From: Amaricoccus sp963763295
Lineage (GTDB): Bacteria; Pseudomonadota; Alphaproteobacteria; Rhodobacterales; Rhodobacteraceae
Length of the DNA: 64,000 bases
Assembly: GCA_963763295.1 (NCBI GenBank)
Contig: CAVXOH010000006.1
Span: 62,001 to 126,000 of the forward strand
Direction: 5' to 3'
In this document: positions 22,567 through 30,484 of the stretch, in pieces
How positions within the stretch are numbered: the stretch's first letter is position 1
How the letters are laid out: each line of letters opens with the position of its first letter
Translations under genes and position numbers: made by a program
The notes under the pieces: generated by a model
Database searches by the model: none
What the model was told of the DNA's origin: nothing
Seen by the model: the letters and a program-made list of their open reading frames with translations, nothing else

Positions 22567-25389
22567 GTGGCGGCATTCGGCAAGGGCCACCACCTGCACC
22601 TGATCGACGGCTCGGGGTTCATCTTCCGGGCCTACCACGCGCTGCCGCCGCTGACGCGCAAGTCGGACGGCCTGCCGATCGGCGCGGTCGCCGGGTTTTC
22701 GAACATGGTCTGGAAGATGCTGCAGGAGACCAAGGGGGCCGACGCGCCGACCCACGTCGCCGTCGTCTTCGACAAGTCCGAGGTCACCTTCCGCAACGAG
22801 CTCTACGCCGACTACAAGCAGAACCGCCCGCCCGCGCCCGACGACCTCGTGCCGCAGTTCCGGCTGATCCGCGACGCGACGCGCGCCTTCAACCTGCCCT
22901 GCATCGAGCAGGCTGGCTTCGAGGCCGACGACATCATCGCGACCTACGCGACCCAGGCCGTCGCGGCCGGCGGGCGGGTGACCATCGTCAGCGCCGACAA
23001 GGACCTGATGCAGCTCGTCGCCCCCGGCATCGTGATGTTCGACACCCTCAAGAACAAGGCGATCGGGCCGGACGAAGTGGCCGAGAAGTTCGGCGTCGGC
23101 CCCGAACGGGTCATCGACGTCCAGGCGCTCGCCGGCGACTCGATCGACAACGTGCCCGGCGCCCCCGGCATCGGCGTCAAGACGGCGGCGAGCCTCATCC
23201 TCGAATACGGCGACCTCGACACGCTGCTCGCGCGCGCCGGCGAGATCCGGCAGCCGAAGCGGCGCGAGGTGCTGCTCGGCCATGCCGAGCAGATCCGCAT
23301 CTCCCGCGACCTCGTGACGCTCCGGCGCGACGTGCCGCTCGAGGAGCCGCTCGAAGCGCTCGAGGTGCGCGAGCCCGACGCCCCGACGCTGCTCGCCTGG
23401 CTCGGCGAGATGGAGTTCCGCGGCCTCTCTGGCCGGGTGGCGGCGGTGCTCGGCGTCGAGGCGCCGGCGATCACCCCGATCGCCGCGGCCCGGCAGGGGC
23501 CGGCGACCCCGGCCGAGCGCGAGCCGGTGGCGCTCCCCGCGATCGACCCGTCGCGCACCGTCCTCCTGCGCGACGCGATGGCGCTCGCCGAGTGGGTTGC
23601 GACGATCCGCGAGCGCGGCGTCGTCGCCATCGCCGCCGAGACGACCGCCGCCGACGAGATGCGCGCCGAGCTCATCGGCCTCGCGCTCGCGGTCGGCCCC
23701 GGCGAGGCCGCCTACCTGCCGCTCGGCCACGTCTCCGGCCCCGGCGAGGGCGCCGGCGACCTCTTCGACGCCCCGGCCGAAGGCCAGGTGCCGCTCGCGC
23801 AGGCGCTCGCCCTGCTGCAGCCCGCGCTCGAGGACCCGGCCGTGCTGAAGATCGGGCACAACATCAAGGGCCTGGGCAAGTACCTCGCCCGCCAGCGGAT
23901 CGCGCTCGCCCCGATCGACGACATCATGCTCGTCTCCTACGCGCTGCACGCCGCCCAGCACCAGCACGGTCTCGACTACCTGGCCGAGGCCTATCTCGCG
24001 CACATTCCGTCCACCCTGAAGGCGCTGACCGGCGGCGGCCGCGCCGCCCGCCGCTTCGCCCAGGTGCCGATCGAGGACGCCGGCCGCTGCGTCGCCGAGC
24101 ATGCCGAGGTCGCCTACCGGCTGTGGCTCGCGCTCAAGCACCGGCTGCCGTTCTCCCGGGTCACCCGCGTCTACGAGACGCTGGAGCGCCCGCTCGTGCC
24201 GGTGCTCGCGGGGATGGAGGCGCACGGCGTCAAGGTCGACCGCCAGGCGCTGTCGCGGCTCTCGGGCGACTTCGCCCAGCGCATGGCCGCGCTCGAGGAG
24301 GAGATCCACGAGCTCGCCGGCACCCGCTTCAACGTCGGCTCGCCCAAGCAGCTCGGCGAGGTGCTCTTCGACCGGCTGAGCCTCGGCGGCGGACGCAAGG
24401 GCAAGACCGGCGCCTACTCGACCGGCGCCGACATCCTCGAGGAGCTCGCCGCGCAGGGCCACGACCTCCCCGCGCGCGTGCTCGACTGGCGGATGCTCTC
24501 GAAGCTCAAGTCGACCTACACCGACACCCTGCAGGACGCGATCAACCCCGAGACCGGGCGCGTCCACACCTCCTACCAGATCGCCGGCGCCGCCACCGGC
24601 CGGCTCGCCTCGATCGACCCCAACCTGCAGAACATCCCGGTCCGCACCGAGGAGGGCCGCCGGATCCGCGAGGCCTTCATCGCCGAGCCCGGCAACCGCC
24701 TCGTCAGCCTCGACTACAGCCAGATCGAGCTGCGCATCCTCGCCCACATGGCCGACATCGAGGCACTGAAGCAGGCGTTCCGCGACGGCCTCGACATCCA
24801 CGCGATGACCGCCTCGGAGATGTTCAACGTGCCGATCGACGGCATGCCCGCCCACGTCCGCCGCCAAGCCAAGGCGATCAACTTCGGCGTCATCTACGGC
24901 ATCTCCGCCTTCGGCCTCTCCAACAACCTGCGCATCCCGCGCGAGGACGCCAAGCGCTTCATCGACACCTACTTCGAGCGCTTCCCCGGCATCCGCGAGT
25001 ACATGAACCGCACCATCGCCTTCGCGAAGGAGCACGGCCACGTCGAGACCCTGTTCGGCCGCCGCATCCACACCCCCGAGATCAACGCCCGCGGCCCGCA
25101 CCAGGCCGCCGCGCAGCGCCAGGCGATCAACGCCCCGATCCAGGGCTCCGCCGCCGACATCATCCGCCGCGCCATGATCCGCGTCCCCGCCGCCATCGAC
25201 GGGCTGCCGGCGCGGATGCTGCTGCAGGTCCACGACGAGCTCCTCTTCGAGGTCGCCGAGGACGCGGTCGACGACACCATCACCGCGGTCCGCGCCGTGA
25301 TGGCCGACGCCGCGATGCCCGCCGTCGACCTCGCGGTGCCGCTCGTCGTCGACGCCGGCGCCGGCGCCAACTGGGCGGCTGCGCACTGA
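22567..25389 (+). CDS. polA: DNA polymerase I with degenerate proofreading domain
   Basis: A 940-residue family A polymerase starting at a GTG. The N-terminal 5' nuclease domain (about 1-295) is intact (VVFDKSEVTFRNELYADYK, GFEADDIIA, ADKDLMQLV). The polymerase domain (about 540-940) keeps motif A SLDYSQIELR, the O-helix RRQAKAINFGVIYG and motif C QVHDELLFEV. The middle exonuclease-like domain (about 325-525) keeps the fold but not the catalytic acids. Aligned with E. coli Pol I, Asp355 is Ala356, Asp424 is Leu436 and Asp501 is His512, with Tyr497 replaced by Cys508. It should therefore do Okazaki fragment processing and gap filling without 3'-5' proofreading. Confidence 0.95.
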   Translation: MAAFGKGHHLHLIDGSGFIFRAYHALPPLTRKSDGLPIGAVAGFSNMVWKMLQETKGADAPTHVAVVFDKSEVTFRNELYADYKQNRPPAPDDLVPQFRLIRDATRAFNLPCIEQAGFEADDIIATYATQAVAAGGRVTIVSADKDLMQLVAPGIVMFDTLKNKAIGPDEVAEKFGVGPERVIDVQALAGDSIDNVPGAPGIGVKTAASLILEYGDLDTLLARAGEIRQPKRREVLLGHAEQIRISRDLVTLRRDVPLEEPLEALEVREPDAPTLLAWLGEMEFRGLSGRVAAVLGVEAPAITPIAAARQGPATPAEREPVALPAIDPSRTVLLRDAMALAEWVATIRERGVVAIAAETTAADEMRAELIGLALAVGPGEAAYLPLGHVSGPGEGAGDLFDAPAEGQVPLAQALALLQPALEDPAVLKIGHNIKGLGKYLARQRIALAPIDDIMLVSYALHAAQHQHGLDYLAEAYLAHIPSTLKALTGGGRAARRFAQVPIEDAGRCVAEHAEVAYRLWLALKHRLPFSRVTRVYETLERPLVPVLAGMEAHGVKVDRQALSRLSGDFAQRMAALEEEIHELAGTRFNVGSPKQLGEVLFDRLSLGGGRKGKTGAYSTGADILEELAAQGHDLPARVLDWRMLSKLKSTYTDTLQDAINPETGRVHTSYQIAGAATGRLASIDPNLQNIPVRTEEGRRIREAFIAEPGNRLVSLDYSQIELRILAHMADIEALKQAFRDGLDIHAMTASEMFNVPIDGMPAHVRRQAKAINFGVIYGISAFGLSNNLRIPREDAKRFIDTYFERFPGIREYMNRTIAFAKEHGHVETLFGRRIHTPEINARGPHQAAAQRQAINAPIQGSAADIIRRAMIRVPAAIDGLPARMLLQVHDELLFEVAEDAVDDTITAVRAVMADAAMPAVDLAVPLVVDAGAGANWAAAH

Positions 25390-25397
25390 CTGGATCC

Positions 25398-25632
25398 GGT
25401 TGATTCCTTCGGCCCGGCGACGGGCGCAACGGTGCCGCATTCACTTCGCGGATTTGTCCGTCGACAAATCCGCGCGCGCCTGCCTGCCCCTTGCAGGCGC
25501 GTAAACGCACCTGCCAGGCAGGCGCGCGCGGATTACCAGCCGTCGGTGATGCCCGACCCCCCTCGGCCTCCGCGCTCACGCGCTCCGGCCGACGAACCGG
25601 CGCGAGGCAGTGCCTCGCTTTCGCCGGTTCGG
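25398..25632. repeat. Structured intergenic repeat, copy A2, downstream of polA
   Basis: The 369-bp gap 25390-25758 is mainly this element. Hairpin 1: GCGGATTTG (25448-25456) with CAAATCCGC (25465-25473), loop TCCGTCGA. Hairpin 2: the same perfect 20-bp stem as copy A1 (25467-25486 with 25515-25534). Hairpin 4: CGAACCGGC (25593-25601) with GCCGGTTCG (25623-25631). Compared with A1, a T-A pair in hairpin 4 has become G-C, a compensating change. Bases 25633-25758 show nothing clear. Confidence 0.8.
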
Positions 25633-25758
25633 GGCGCGCGGCTCCCCTGATCGTCAATCCGCTCCTTCTCCTTACATTATGCCCCGCCAACCGGCCCTCG
25701 CAGTGTACGCTACGCCGCAGCGCGTCTCCGTGGCCCAGGCCGCGATCGCAGCTCCGGC

Positions 25759-26181
25759 CTACGACCCGGTGGGAATACATCCGAGCTGCTGGAACAGGCC
25801 CAGCCGGTCGAGCTCGACCCAGTCCTCCTTCAGCTTGCCGTCCGCGAAGCGGCCGATGATGACGACGGTCCACGTCACGTTGCGGCCGGACGGGGCGACC
25901 CCTTGCCATGGCCCCTGCTGGGTCGCCCGCCAGTGGCCCCGCCAGACCCCTCGGTCATCGGCGAAGAACATGTCGTCGAGGGAATAGGCCGCGTCCGGAA
26001 ACGCCGCGAAGAACCCCTCCATCGCCGCCCGCCAGGCCGGCAGGCCGCGGATCGTCTCCATGCCGAGCCAGTGCGAGGTCAGATCGTCATCCCAGTACTT
26101 CCCCAGGCCGTCGAGACGGTGCCCGTTGAAAACCTCGTCGAGATAGGTGCGGATCAACGCCGCGTGCCCGTCTGTCGCCAT
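25759..26181 (-). CDS. SnoaL-like (ester cyclase family) protein
   Basis: A 140-residue NTF2-fold protein. ALIRTYLDEVFNGHRLDGLGKYWDDDLTSH, then FFAAFPDAAYSLDDMFFADDRGVWRGHWRATQQGPWQG and a C-terminal GRFADGKLKEDWVELDRLGLFQQLG, follow the SnoaL-like polyketide cyclase pattern, including the late Asp/Glu-Trp-x-x-x-Asp segment. Most family members have no known substrate. The start MATDGH at 26181 is chosen over a longer frame because the extension is not SnoaL-like and GGGGAGAAGGAGC lies upstream. Confidence 0.82.
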   Translation of the reverse strand: MATDGHAALIRTYLDEVFNGHRLDGLGKYWDDDLTSHWLGMETIRGLPAWRAAMEGFFAAFPDAAYSLDDMFFADDRGVWRGHWRATQQGPWQGVAPSGRNVTWTVVIIGRFADGKLKEDWVELDRLGLFQQLGCIPTGS

Positions 26182-26266
26182 GCTCCTCGCTCCTTCTCCC
26201 CTCGAGGGAGCGTACCCGCCGCCGGGCAATCCGTCATCGGCGAATGCCACGCAGGCCGGCGCCAGC

Positions 26267-26608
26267 CTAGCCGGCGCGCCTGAGCGCGGTCGCGTGGTCG
26301 TGCGGGGCGACGCCGCGCAGCATCTCGGCGACCCGCGCCTGCGCCGCCCGGAGGTGCGCGGCCGAGGCCGCGGCCTTGTCCAAGCCGCGCCGGGTGTCGG
26401 AGAGGACGATCGAGGTCATCCCGGTGCGGCCGACCTCCTTCGCGACCTCGGCCGAGACGGCGCGCATGAGCTCGTCGACGCAGGTCGGGCAGGCATTGCC
26501 ATACGGGATCAGCAGGCGGTAGGCGTCGGCGACGAGCTGGCGGGCGAGCTTCACCCCGTCATGCACGCCGTACTCGTCGGCCTCGCTGTCGTAGCCCAGT
26601 TCGATCAT
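26267..26608 (-). CDS. Hypothetical protein, helical, two cysteines
   Basis: A 113-residue protein with no family I recognise. It is predicted to be largely helical, and a CPTC pair in NACPTCVDELMRAV near residues 39-42 could be redox-active or bind metal. A GGAG motif precedes the ATG at normal spacing. It lies 85 bp upstream of the SnoaL-like gene on the same strand, so they may be co-transcribed. The 523-bp gap on its other side holds repeats. Confidence 0.6.
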   Translation of the reverse strand: MIELGYDSEADEYGVHDGVKLARQLVADAYRLLIPYGNACPTCVDELMRAVSAEVAKEVGRTGMTSIVLSDTRRGLDKAAASAAHLRAAQARVAEMLRGVAPHDHATALRRAG

Positions 26609-26742
26609 CGTCCGGCTCCATCACCGAAGCCCCGACCCTTCGCCCGGACCGCCCTAGCAGAGACCTGTGAACGAGAGCCTACACCGACGGCCTTCTGTCC
26701 TGACTCCTCGCGCCGGCTCCGGCAGCGTCCGGCCTGATTTTC

Positions 26743-26985
26743 TTGCGGGTCGATGCGGGCTGCCGGCTTCGGCCGTCGACGAAGCCGGCCGCGGACGCCC
26801 CTGCGGGGGGGCGGCCGCGATTCCGCGGCCACCCGGGGCGCCCGCGCCCGGCTTACAGACCGACGGTCCAGGCGGCACCCCCCCTCGCCCTCCGCGCTGG
26901 CGCTCCGGGCGACGGCCCGGCCGGCTGTCCACTGGACAGCCGGCTTCTCGGGCCGGGACTCGCGGGCCGAGGCCCGCTTCGATCG
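26743..26985. repeat. Structured intergenic repeat, copy B2
   Basis: This lies within the 523-bp gap 26609-27131. Hairpin 1: GCCGGCTTCG (26762-26771) with CGAAGCCGGC (26780-26789), loop GCCGTCGA. In copy B1 the same stem reads GCCGGATTTG/CAAATCCGGC, so three pairs have changed on both sides. A GC-rich hairpin 2 follows (GGACGCCCC facing GGGGCGGCC). The last hairpin has outer arms GGCCCG/CGGGCC (26914-26954) and inner arms GCCGGCTGTCCA/TGGACAGCCGGC. Bases 26609-26742 show nothing clear; an 11-bp array follows at 27069. Confidence 0.78.
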
Positions 26986-27049
26986 GATTGAAGCAGCATC
27001 GCGAAGCTCATCGCAGGGGGCCGTTGGTGCTAAACCCGATCCCGCCCTA

Positions 27050-27108
27050 AATCCTGACTGTTTTACTATGCATATGAGTCGTGCATAGGTTGTGCATGCC
27101 CTGTGCAT
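27050..27108. repeat. 11-bp phased array, TGCAT type, with leader
   Basis: TGCAT occurs at 27069, 27082, 27093 and 27104: spacing of 13, then 11 and 11 bp. An 18-bp leader AATCCTGACTGTTTTACT (27050-27067) precedes it and matches the leader of the 35180 array at 16 of 18 positions, although that array has a different core. It lies 24 bp downstream of the stop of the 27132-27935 minus-strand gene. Confidence 0.78.
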
Positions 27109-27131
27109 CCCGCAGATCGCCCAAATCGCGG

Positions 27132-27935
27132 CTACTCGCGCCACGCCTCGGCGACCCAGGGCGCCGGCCGCAGGTAGTGGCGCAGGTAGCGCAGCGGCGG
27201 GTCGGGCCGGTCGGCGGCAAAGAGGCCGCGCAGGTGCTCGCCCGGCGACATCGGCCGGTACGGCAGCCCCCAGTGCCCGGCGATCGCGTGCGGCGGCAAG
27301 AGCCCGCCGGGGAAGATGACGACGCGCGCGTCCTTCGGGATCCGCGGCGGCAGGAAGAAGTTGAGCGGCAGCACCCGCACACAATGCTGGCGGAAGTGCC
27401 GCACCCATGGCTCGGGCCAGAACGAGATCCCGCCCGGCGCCTCGCGGGTGACGAAGCGCTGCTCGAACTGGTAGGCGTCGGCGACGCCCTGCGGATCGGC
27501 GAGAAATTTCTCCTGCAAGGGCAGCAGCTTGCCGACCGGGAACCGGAAGATCGAGGTCTGGCCGAGCCGCTCGAGCGGCGTCGTCGGATTGCGGGCGAGG
27601 ATGACCTCGTCGGAGTCGTCGAAGCTGAAGAAACCATCGAGCGCGCCGACCACGACGAGGTCGAGGTCCATGAACAGGACCGGCCCCCTAAGATCGGCGA
27701 GCTCCGCGCTCCAGAGCCGCGCCTTCGGCCAGATCCCCTTGGTGCCGGTCGGCATCGCGACGTCGAGCGCCGGCAGCGGCTCGGCCCGGATCTCGGCCCG
27801 GAAACCCGCCGCGTCGTCGGTGAAGCAGGTGAACGAGAACGGCGGCGTCAGATGGCGCGCCACCCCCGCATAGAGCCGGTTGACATACGGCGCCCCGTAC
27901 TTCGGCCCCCAGCTGATGCAGATGACCTGCTTCAC
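27132..27935 (-). CDS. Glycosyltransferase-like protein
   Basis: A 267-residue protein starting MKQVICISWGPKYGAPYVNRLYAGVARHL. The segment LRGPVLFMDLDLVVVGALDGFF (about residues 84-105) carries a DLD motif like the metal/nucleotide-sugar binding D-x-D of GT8-type enzymes. The second half has tryptophan/proline-rich acceptor-like blocks. No signal or membrane segment is present, so it is cytoplasmic or peripheral. Donor and acceptor are unknown. It starts 18 nt after the DUF1674 gene on the same strand. Confidence 0.75.
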   Translation of the reverse strand: MKQVICISWGPKYGAPYVNRLYAGVARHLTPPFSFTCFTDDAAGFRAEIRAEPLPALDVAMPTGTKGIWPKARLWSAELADLRGPVLFMDLDLVVVGALDGFFSFDDSDEVILARNPTTPLERLGQTSIFRFPVGKLLPLQEKFLADPQGVADAYQFEQRFVTREAPGGISFWPEPWVRHFRQHCVRVLPLNFFLPPRIPKDARVVIFPGGLLPPHAIAGHWGLPYRPMSPGEHLRGLFAADRPDPPLRYLRHYLRPAPWVAEAWRE

Positions 27936-27953
27936 CGCGGCCCCGCGCCGCCG

Positions 27954-28142
27954 TCAGAAGTCGACCGCGATGCCGCGGCGCTCCCAGTCGCCGAAGCGCA
28001 CCGGCTCGGGGCCGTCGCGGCCGCGGACCTCGCGCGGGCGCTCGGGCGGCTTCGCGGCGGCGCGGCGGGCCTCGGCCTCGGCGAGCGCCCGGGCGGCGGC
28101 CGCGGCGCGGCGCGCCTCTTTTTCGCTCGGGTCCGGTGACAT
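27954..28142 (-). CDS. DUF1674 protein (SDHAF4-like succinate dehydrogenase assembly factor)
   Basis: A 62-residue protein. A charged alanine-rich N-terminal helix is followed by GRDGPEPVRFGDWERRGIAVDF, the defining C-terminal motif of DUF1674. Its mitochondrial relative SDHAF4 binds the flavinated SdhA subunit. The ATG at 28142 has GAGGGG upstream. It is divergent from htpX, an arrangement often seen in Rhodobacterales. Confidence 0.88.
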   Translation of the reverse strand: MSPDPSEKEARRAAAAARALAEAEARRAAAKPPERPREVRGRDGPEPVRFGDWERRGIAVDF

Positions 28143-28212
28143 ATATTCCCCTCGGGTCGCGGCGCGCGATGATAGGGCGGGGGCCACGGCCGCCGCAAGG
28201 GTCGGAGGGGGC

Positions 28213-29112
28213 ATGAACCTCGTCAGGACGATGATGCTGCTCGCAGCGCTGACCGCGTTGTTCATGGGCGTGGGCTACCTGATCGGCGGCACCGGCGGCA
28301 TGCTGATCGCGCTCGTCTTCGCGATCGGCACCAACGCCTTCGCCTACTGGAACTCCGACAAGCTCGCGCTCCGCATGCACCACGCCGAGCCGGTGACCCG
28401 GGCGAGCGCGCCGGAGCTCCACGAGATGGTCGGCGGGCTCGCGCAGCACGCCGGCATCCCGATGCCCAAGGTCTTCATCATCCGGCAGGACCAGCCGAAC
28501 GCCTTCGCGACCGGGCGCAACCCGGAGAACGCCGCCGTGGCGGTGACGACCGGCATCATGCAGGCGCTCGAGCGCGACGAGCTCGAGGGCGTGATCGCGC
28601 ACGAGCTCGCCCATATCAGGAACCGCGACACCCTGACGATGACGGTCGCCGCCACCGTCGCCGGCGCGATCTCGATGCTGGCGCAGTTCGGCTTCTTCTT
28701 CGGCGGCGGCCGCGACCGCGACAACCCGATGGGCCCGATCGGCGTGCTGCTCGCCGTCCTCTTCGCGCCGCTCGCCGCGCTCCTCATCCAGATGACGATC
28801 AGCCGGACCCGCGAGTACTCGGCCGACCGGCTCGGCGCCGAGATCAGCGGCAACCCGCTCGGCCTCGCCAGCGCGCTGCGGAAGATCTCGGCCTACGCTC
28901 GGCAGATCCCGATGCCGACCGCCGAGCGCAACCCGGCCTCGGCGCCGCTCTTCATCATCAACCCGCTGACCGGCCAGCGGATGGACAACCTCTTCTCCAC
29001 CCACCCGAGCGTCGAGAACCGTGTCCGCGCCCTCGAGGCAATGGCCGGCAACGCACAGCCGCAGGCCGCCACCCGGCCGAGCCCGATCCCGACGGTCCGG
29101 CGCAACCGGTGA
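28213..29112 (+). CDS. htpX: Membrane zinc metalloprotease HtpX
   Basis: A 299-residue M48 family protease. Two hydrophobic helices at the N-terminus (about 5-45) precede the catalytic motif HELAH at residues 130-134; the third zinc ligand is the glutamate in SRTREYSADRLG. Two further hydrophobic segments (about 140-200) anchor the protein with its active site on the cytoplasmic side. It degrades misfolded membrane proteins. An AGGGGGC ribosome site precedes the ATG. Its stop overlaps the rsmB start by 4 nt. Confidence 0.95.
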   Translation: MNLVRTMMLLAALTALFMGVGYLIGGTGGMLIALVFAIGTNAFAYWNSDKLALRMHHAEPVTRASAPELHEMVGGLAQHAGIPMPKVFIIRQDQPNAFATGRNPENAAVAVTTGIMQALERDELEGVIAHELAHIRNRDTLTMTVAATVAGAISMLAQFGFFFGGGRDRDNPMGPIGVLLAVLFAPLAALLIQMTISRTREYSADRLGAEISGNPLGLASALRKISAYARQIPMPTAERNPASAPLFIINPLTGQRMDNLFSTHPSVENRVRALEAMAGNAQPQAATRPSPIPTVRRNR

Positions 29113-30410
29113 GCACGCCGGGCCTCGCCGCCCGCCGGGCGGCGGCGGCCCTGCTCGCGGGCGTCCTCGACCGCGGACGCAGCCTCGCCGACCAGGCCGG
29201 GGCCGCCGACGGCCCGCTCGCTGGCCTGCCGCCGGCCGAGCGGGCGCGCGCGCAGGCGCTCGCCGCCGGCACCCTGCGCCACCTCGGGCGGATCGACGCC
29301 GTGCTCGACGGCTTCCTCGCGCGCCGGCCACCGCCCACCGCGCTCCACGCGCTCCGCCTCGCGGTGGCCGAGATGCACCTCGACCGGGTGCCGCCGCACG
29401 CGGCGGTCGACGCCGCGGTGCGGCTGGCGCGGGAGGGGCCGCGCGGACGGCAGCTCGCCGGGCTCGTCAACGCCGTGGCGCGCCGCGTCGCCGACGGCGG
29501 CGGCGCGCTCTGGGACGCCGCGCCCGAGGCCGGGCTGCCCGCCTGGCTGGCCCGGCCGCTCGTCGCGGCCTGGGGCGCCGACGCGGTGGCGGCGATGACC
29601 GCCGCGCATCGGTCCGGCGCGCCGATCGACCTCACCCTCAGGCGGCCGGACGAGGCCGCGCGCTGGGCGCAGGAGCTCGGCGCCGAGGTCCTGCCGACCG
29701 GCAGCCTGCGCTTGGCCGGCCGGCCGCAGGTCTCCGCGCTTCCGGGCTTCGACGCGGGCGCCTGGTGGGTGCAGGACGCTGCCGCGGCGCTGCCGGCCCG
29801 CCTCCTCGGCGACCTCGCCGGCCAGCGGGCGCTCGACCTCTGCGCCGCGCCGGGCGGCAAGACCCTGCAGCTCGCCGCCGCGGGGGCCGAGGCCACCGCC
29901 CTCGACCTCTCCGAGCCGCGGCTGCGCCGGCTCCGCGACAACCTCGCGCGCACCGGGCTCGCCGCCGAAATCGTGGTCGCCGATGCGCTCGCCTGGACCC
30001 CCCCGCGGCCCTTCGACGCGATCCTCGTCGACGCGCCCTGCACCGCCACCGGCACCATCCGCCGCCACCCGGACCTGCCGCACCTGAAGGCCGGCCGCGA
30101 GCTCGCCCCCCTCGTCGCGCTGCAGGCGGCGCTCCTCGCCCGTGCCTGGGGCTGGCTCGCGCCGGGCGGGCGCCTCGTCTATTGCGTCTGCTCGCTGCTC
30201 CCGGCCGAGGGCGAGGCGCAGCTCGCCCGTTTCCGCGCTGCCTTCCCCGAGGCGCGGGTGGTGCGCCCCGACCCTGCGGCGCTCGGCATCGACCCGGCCT
30301 GGGTCGACGCCGCCGGCGGCCTCCGGCTCCGGCCCGACTACTGGCCGGAACGCGGCGGCATGGACGGCTTCTACGCCGCCTGCCTTGCCAAGCCGGGCAT
30401 TGCCGCGTGA
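29109..30410 (+). CDS. rsmB: 16S rRNA (cytosine-967-C5)-methyltransferase family protein
   Basis: A 433-residue protein starting at a GTG that overlaps the htpX stop. An N-terminal NusB-like helical domain (about 1-135) is followed by the Rossmann methyltransferase with the SAM loop APGGKT (247-252). The two cysteines of the RNA m5C mechanism are Cys311 in VDAPCTATG and Cys361 in YCVCSLL. The family methylates C967 of 16S rRNA; exact site specificity cannot be read from the sequence. A heparinase-type gene follows 74 nt downstream. Confidence 0.9.
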   Translation: MSTPGLAARRAAAALLAGVLDRGRSLADQAGAADGPLAGLPPAERARAQALAAGTLRHLGRIDAVLDGFLARRPPPTALHALRLAVAEMHLDRVPPHAAVDAAVRLAREGPRGRQLAGLVNAVARRVADGGGALWDAAPEAGLPAWLARPLVAAWGADAVAAMTAAHRSGAPIDLTLRRPDEAARWAQELGAEVLPTGSLRLAGRPQVSALPGFDAGAWWVQDAAAALPARLLGDLAGQRALDLCAAPGGKTLQLAAAGAEATALDLSEPRLRRLRDNLARTGLAAEIVVADALAWTPPRPFDAILVDAPCTATGTIRRHPDLPHLKAGRELAPLVALQAALLARAWGWLAPGGRLVYCVCSLLPAEGEAQLARFRAAFPEARVVRPDPAALGIDPAWVDAAGGLRLRPDYWPERGGMDGFYAACLAKPGIAA

Positions 30411-30484
30411 CAGCGCGGCCCGGGCGAGGGTAAGAGAGGATAAGATCTGTCCAAACAACCGCTTCCGGACGAAAACCCGCGCGC

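Noticed and set aside
22411..25440. A 1009-codon open frame on the minus strand opposite polA
   Set aside because: Low-complexity acidic and basic repeats mirror polA codon bias; the + strand frame is an unmistakable polymerase.
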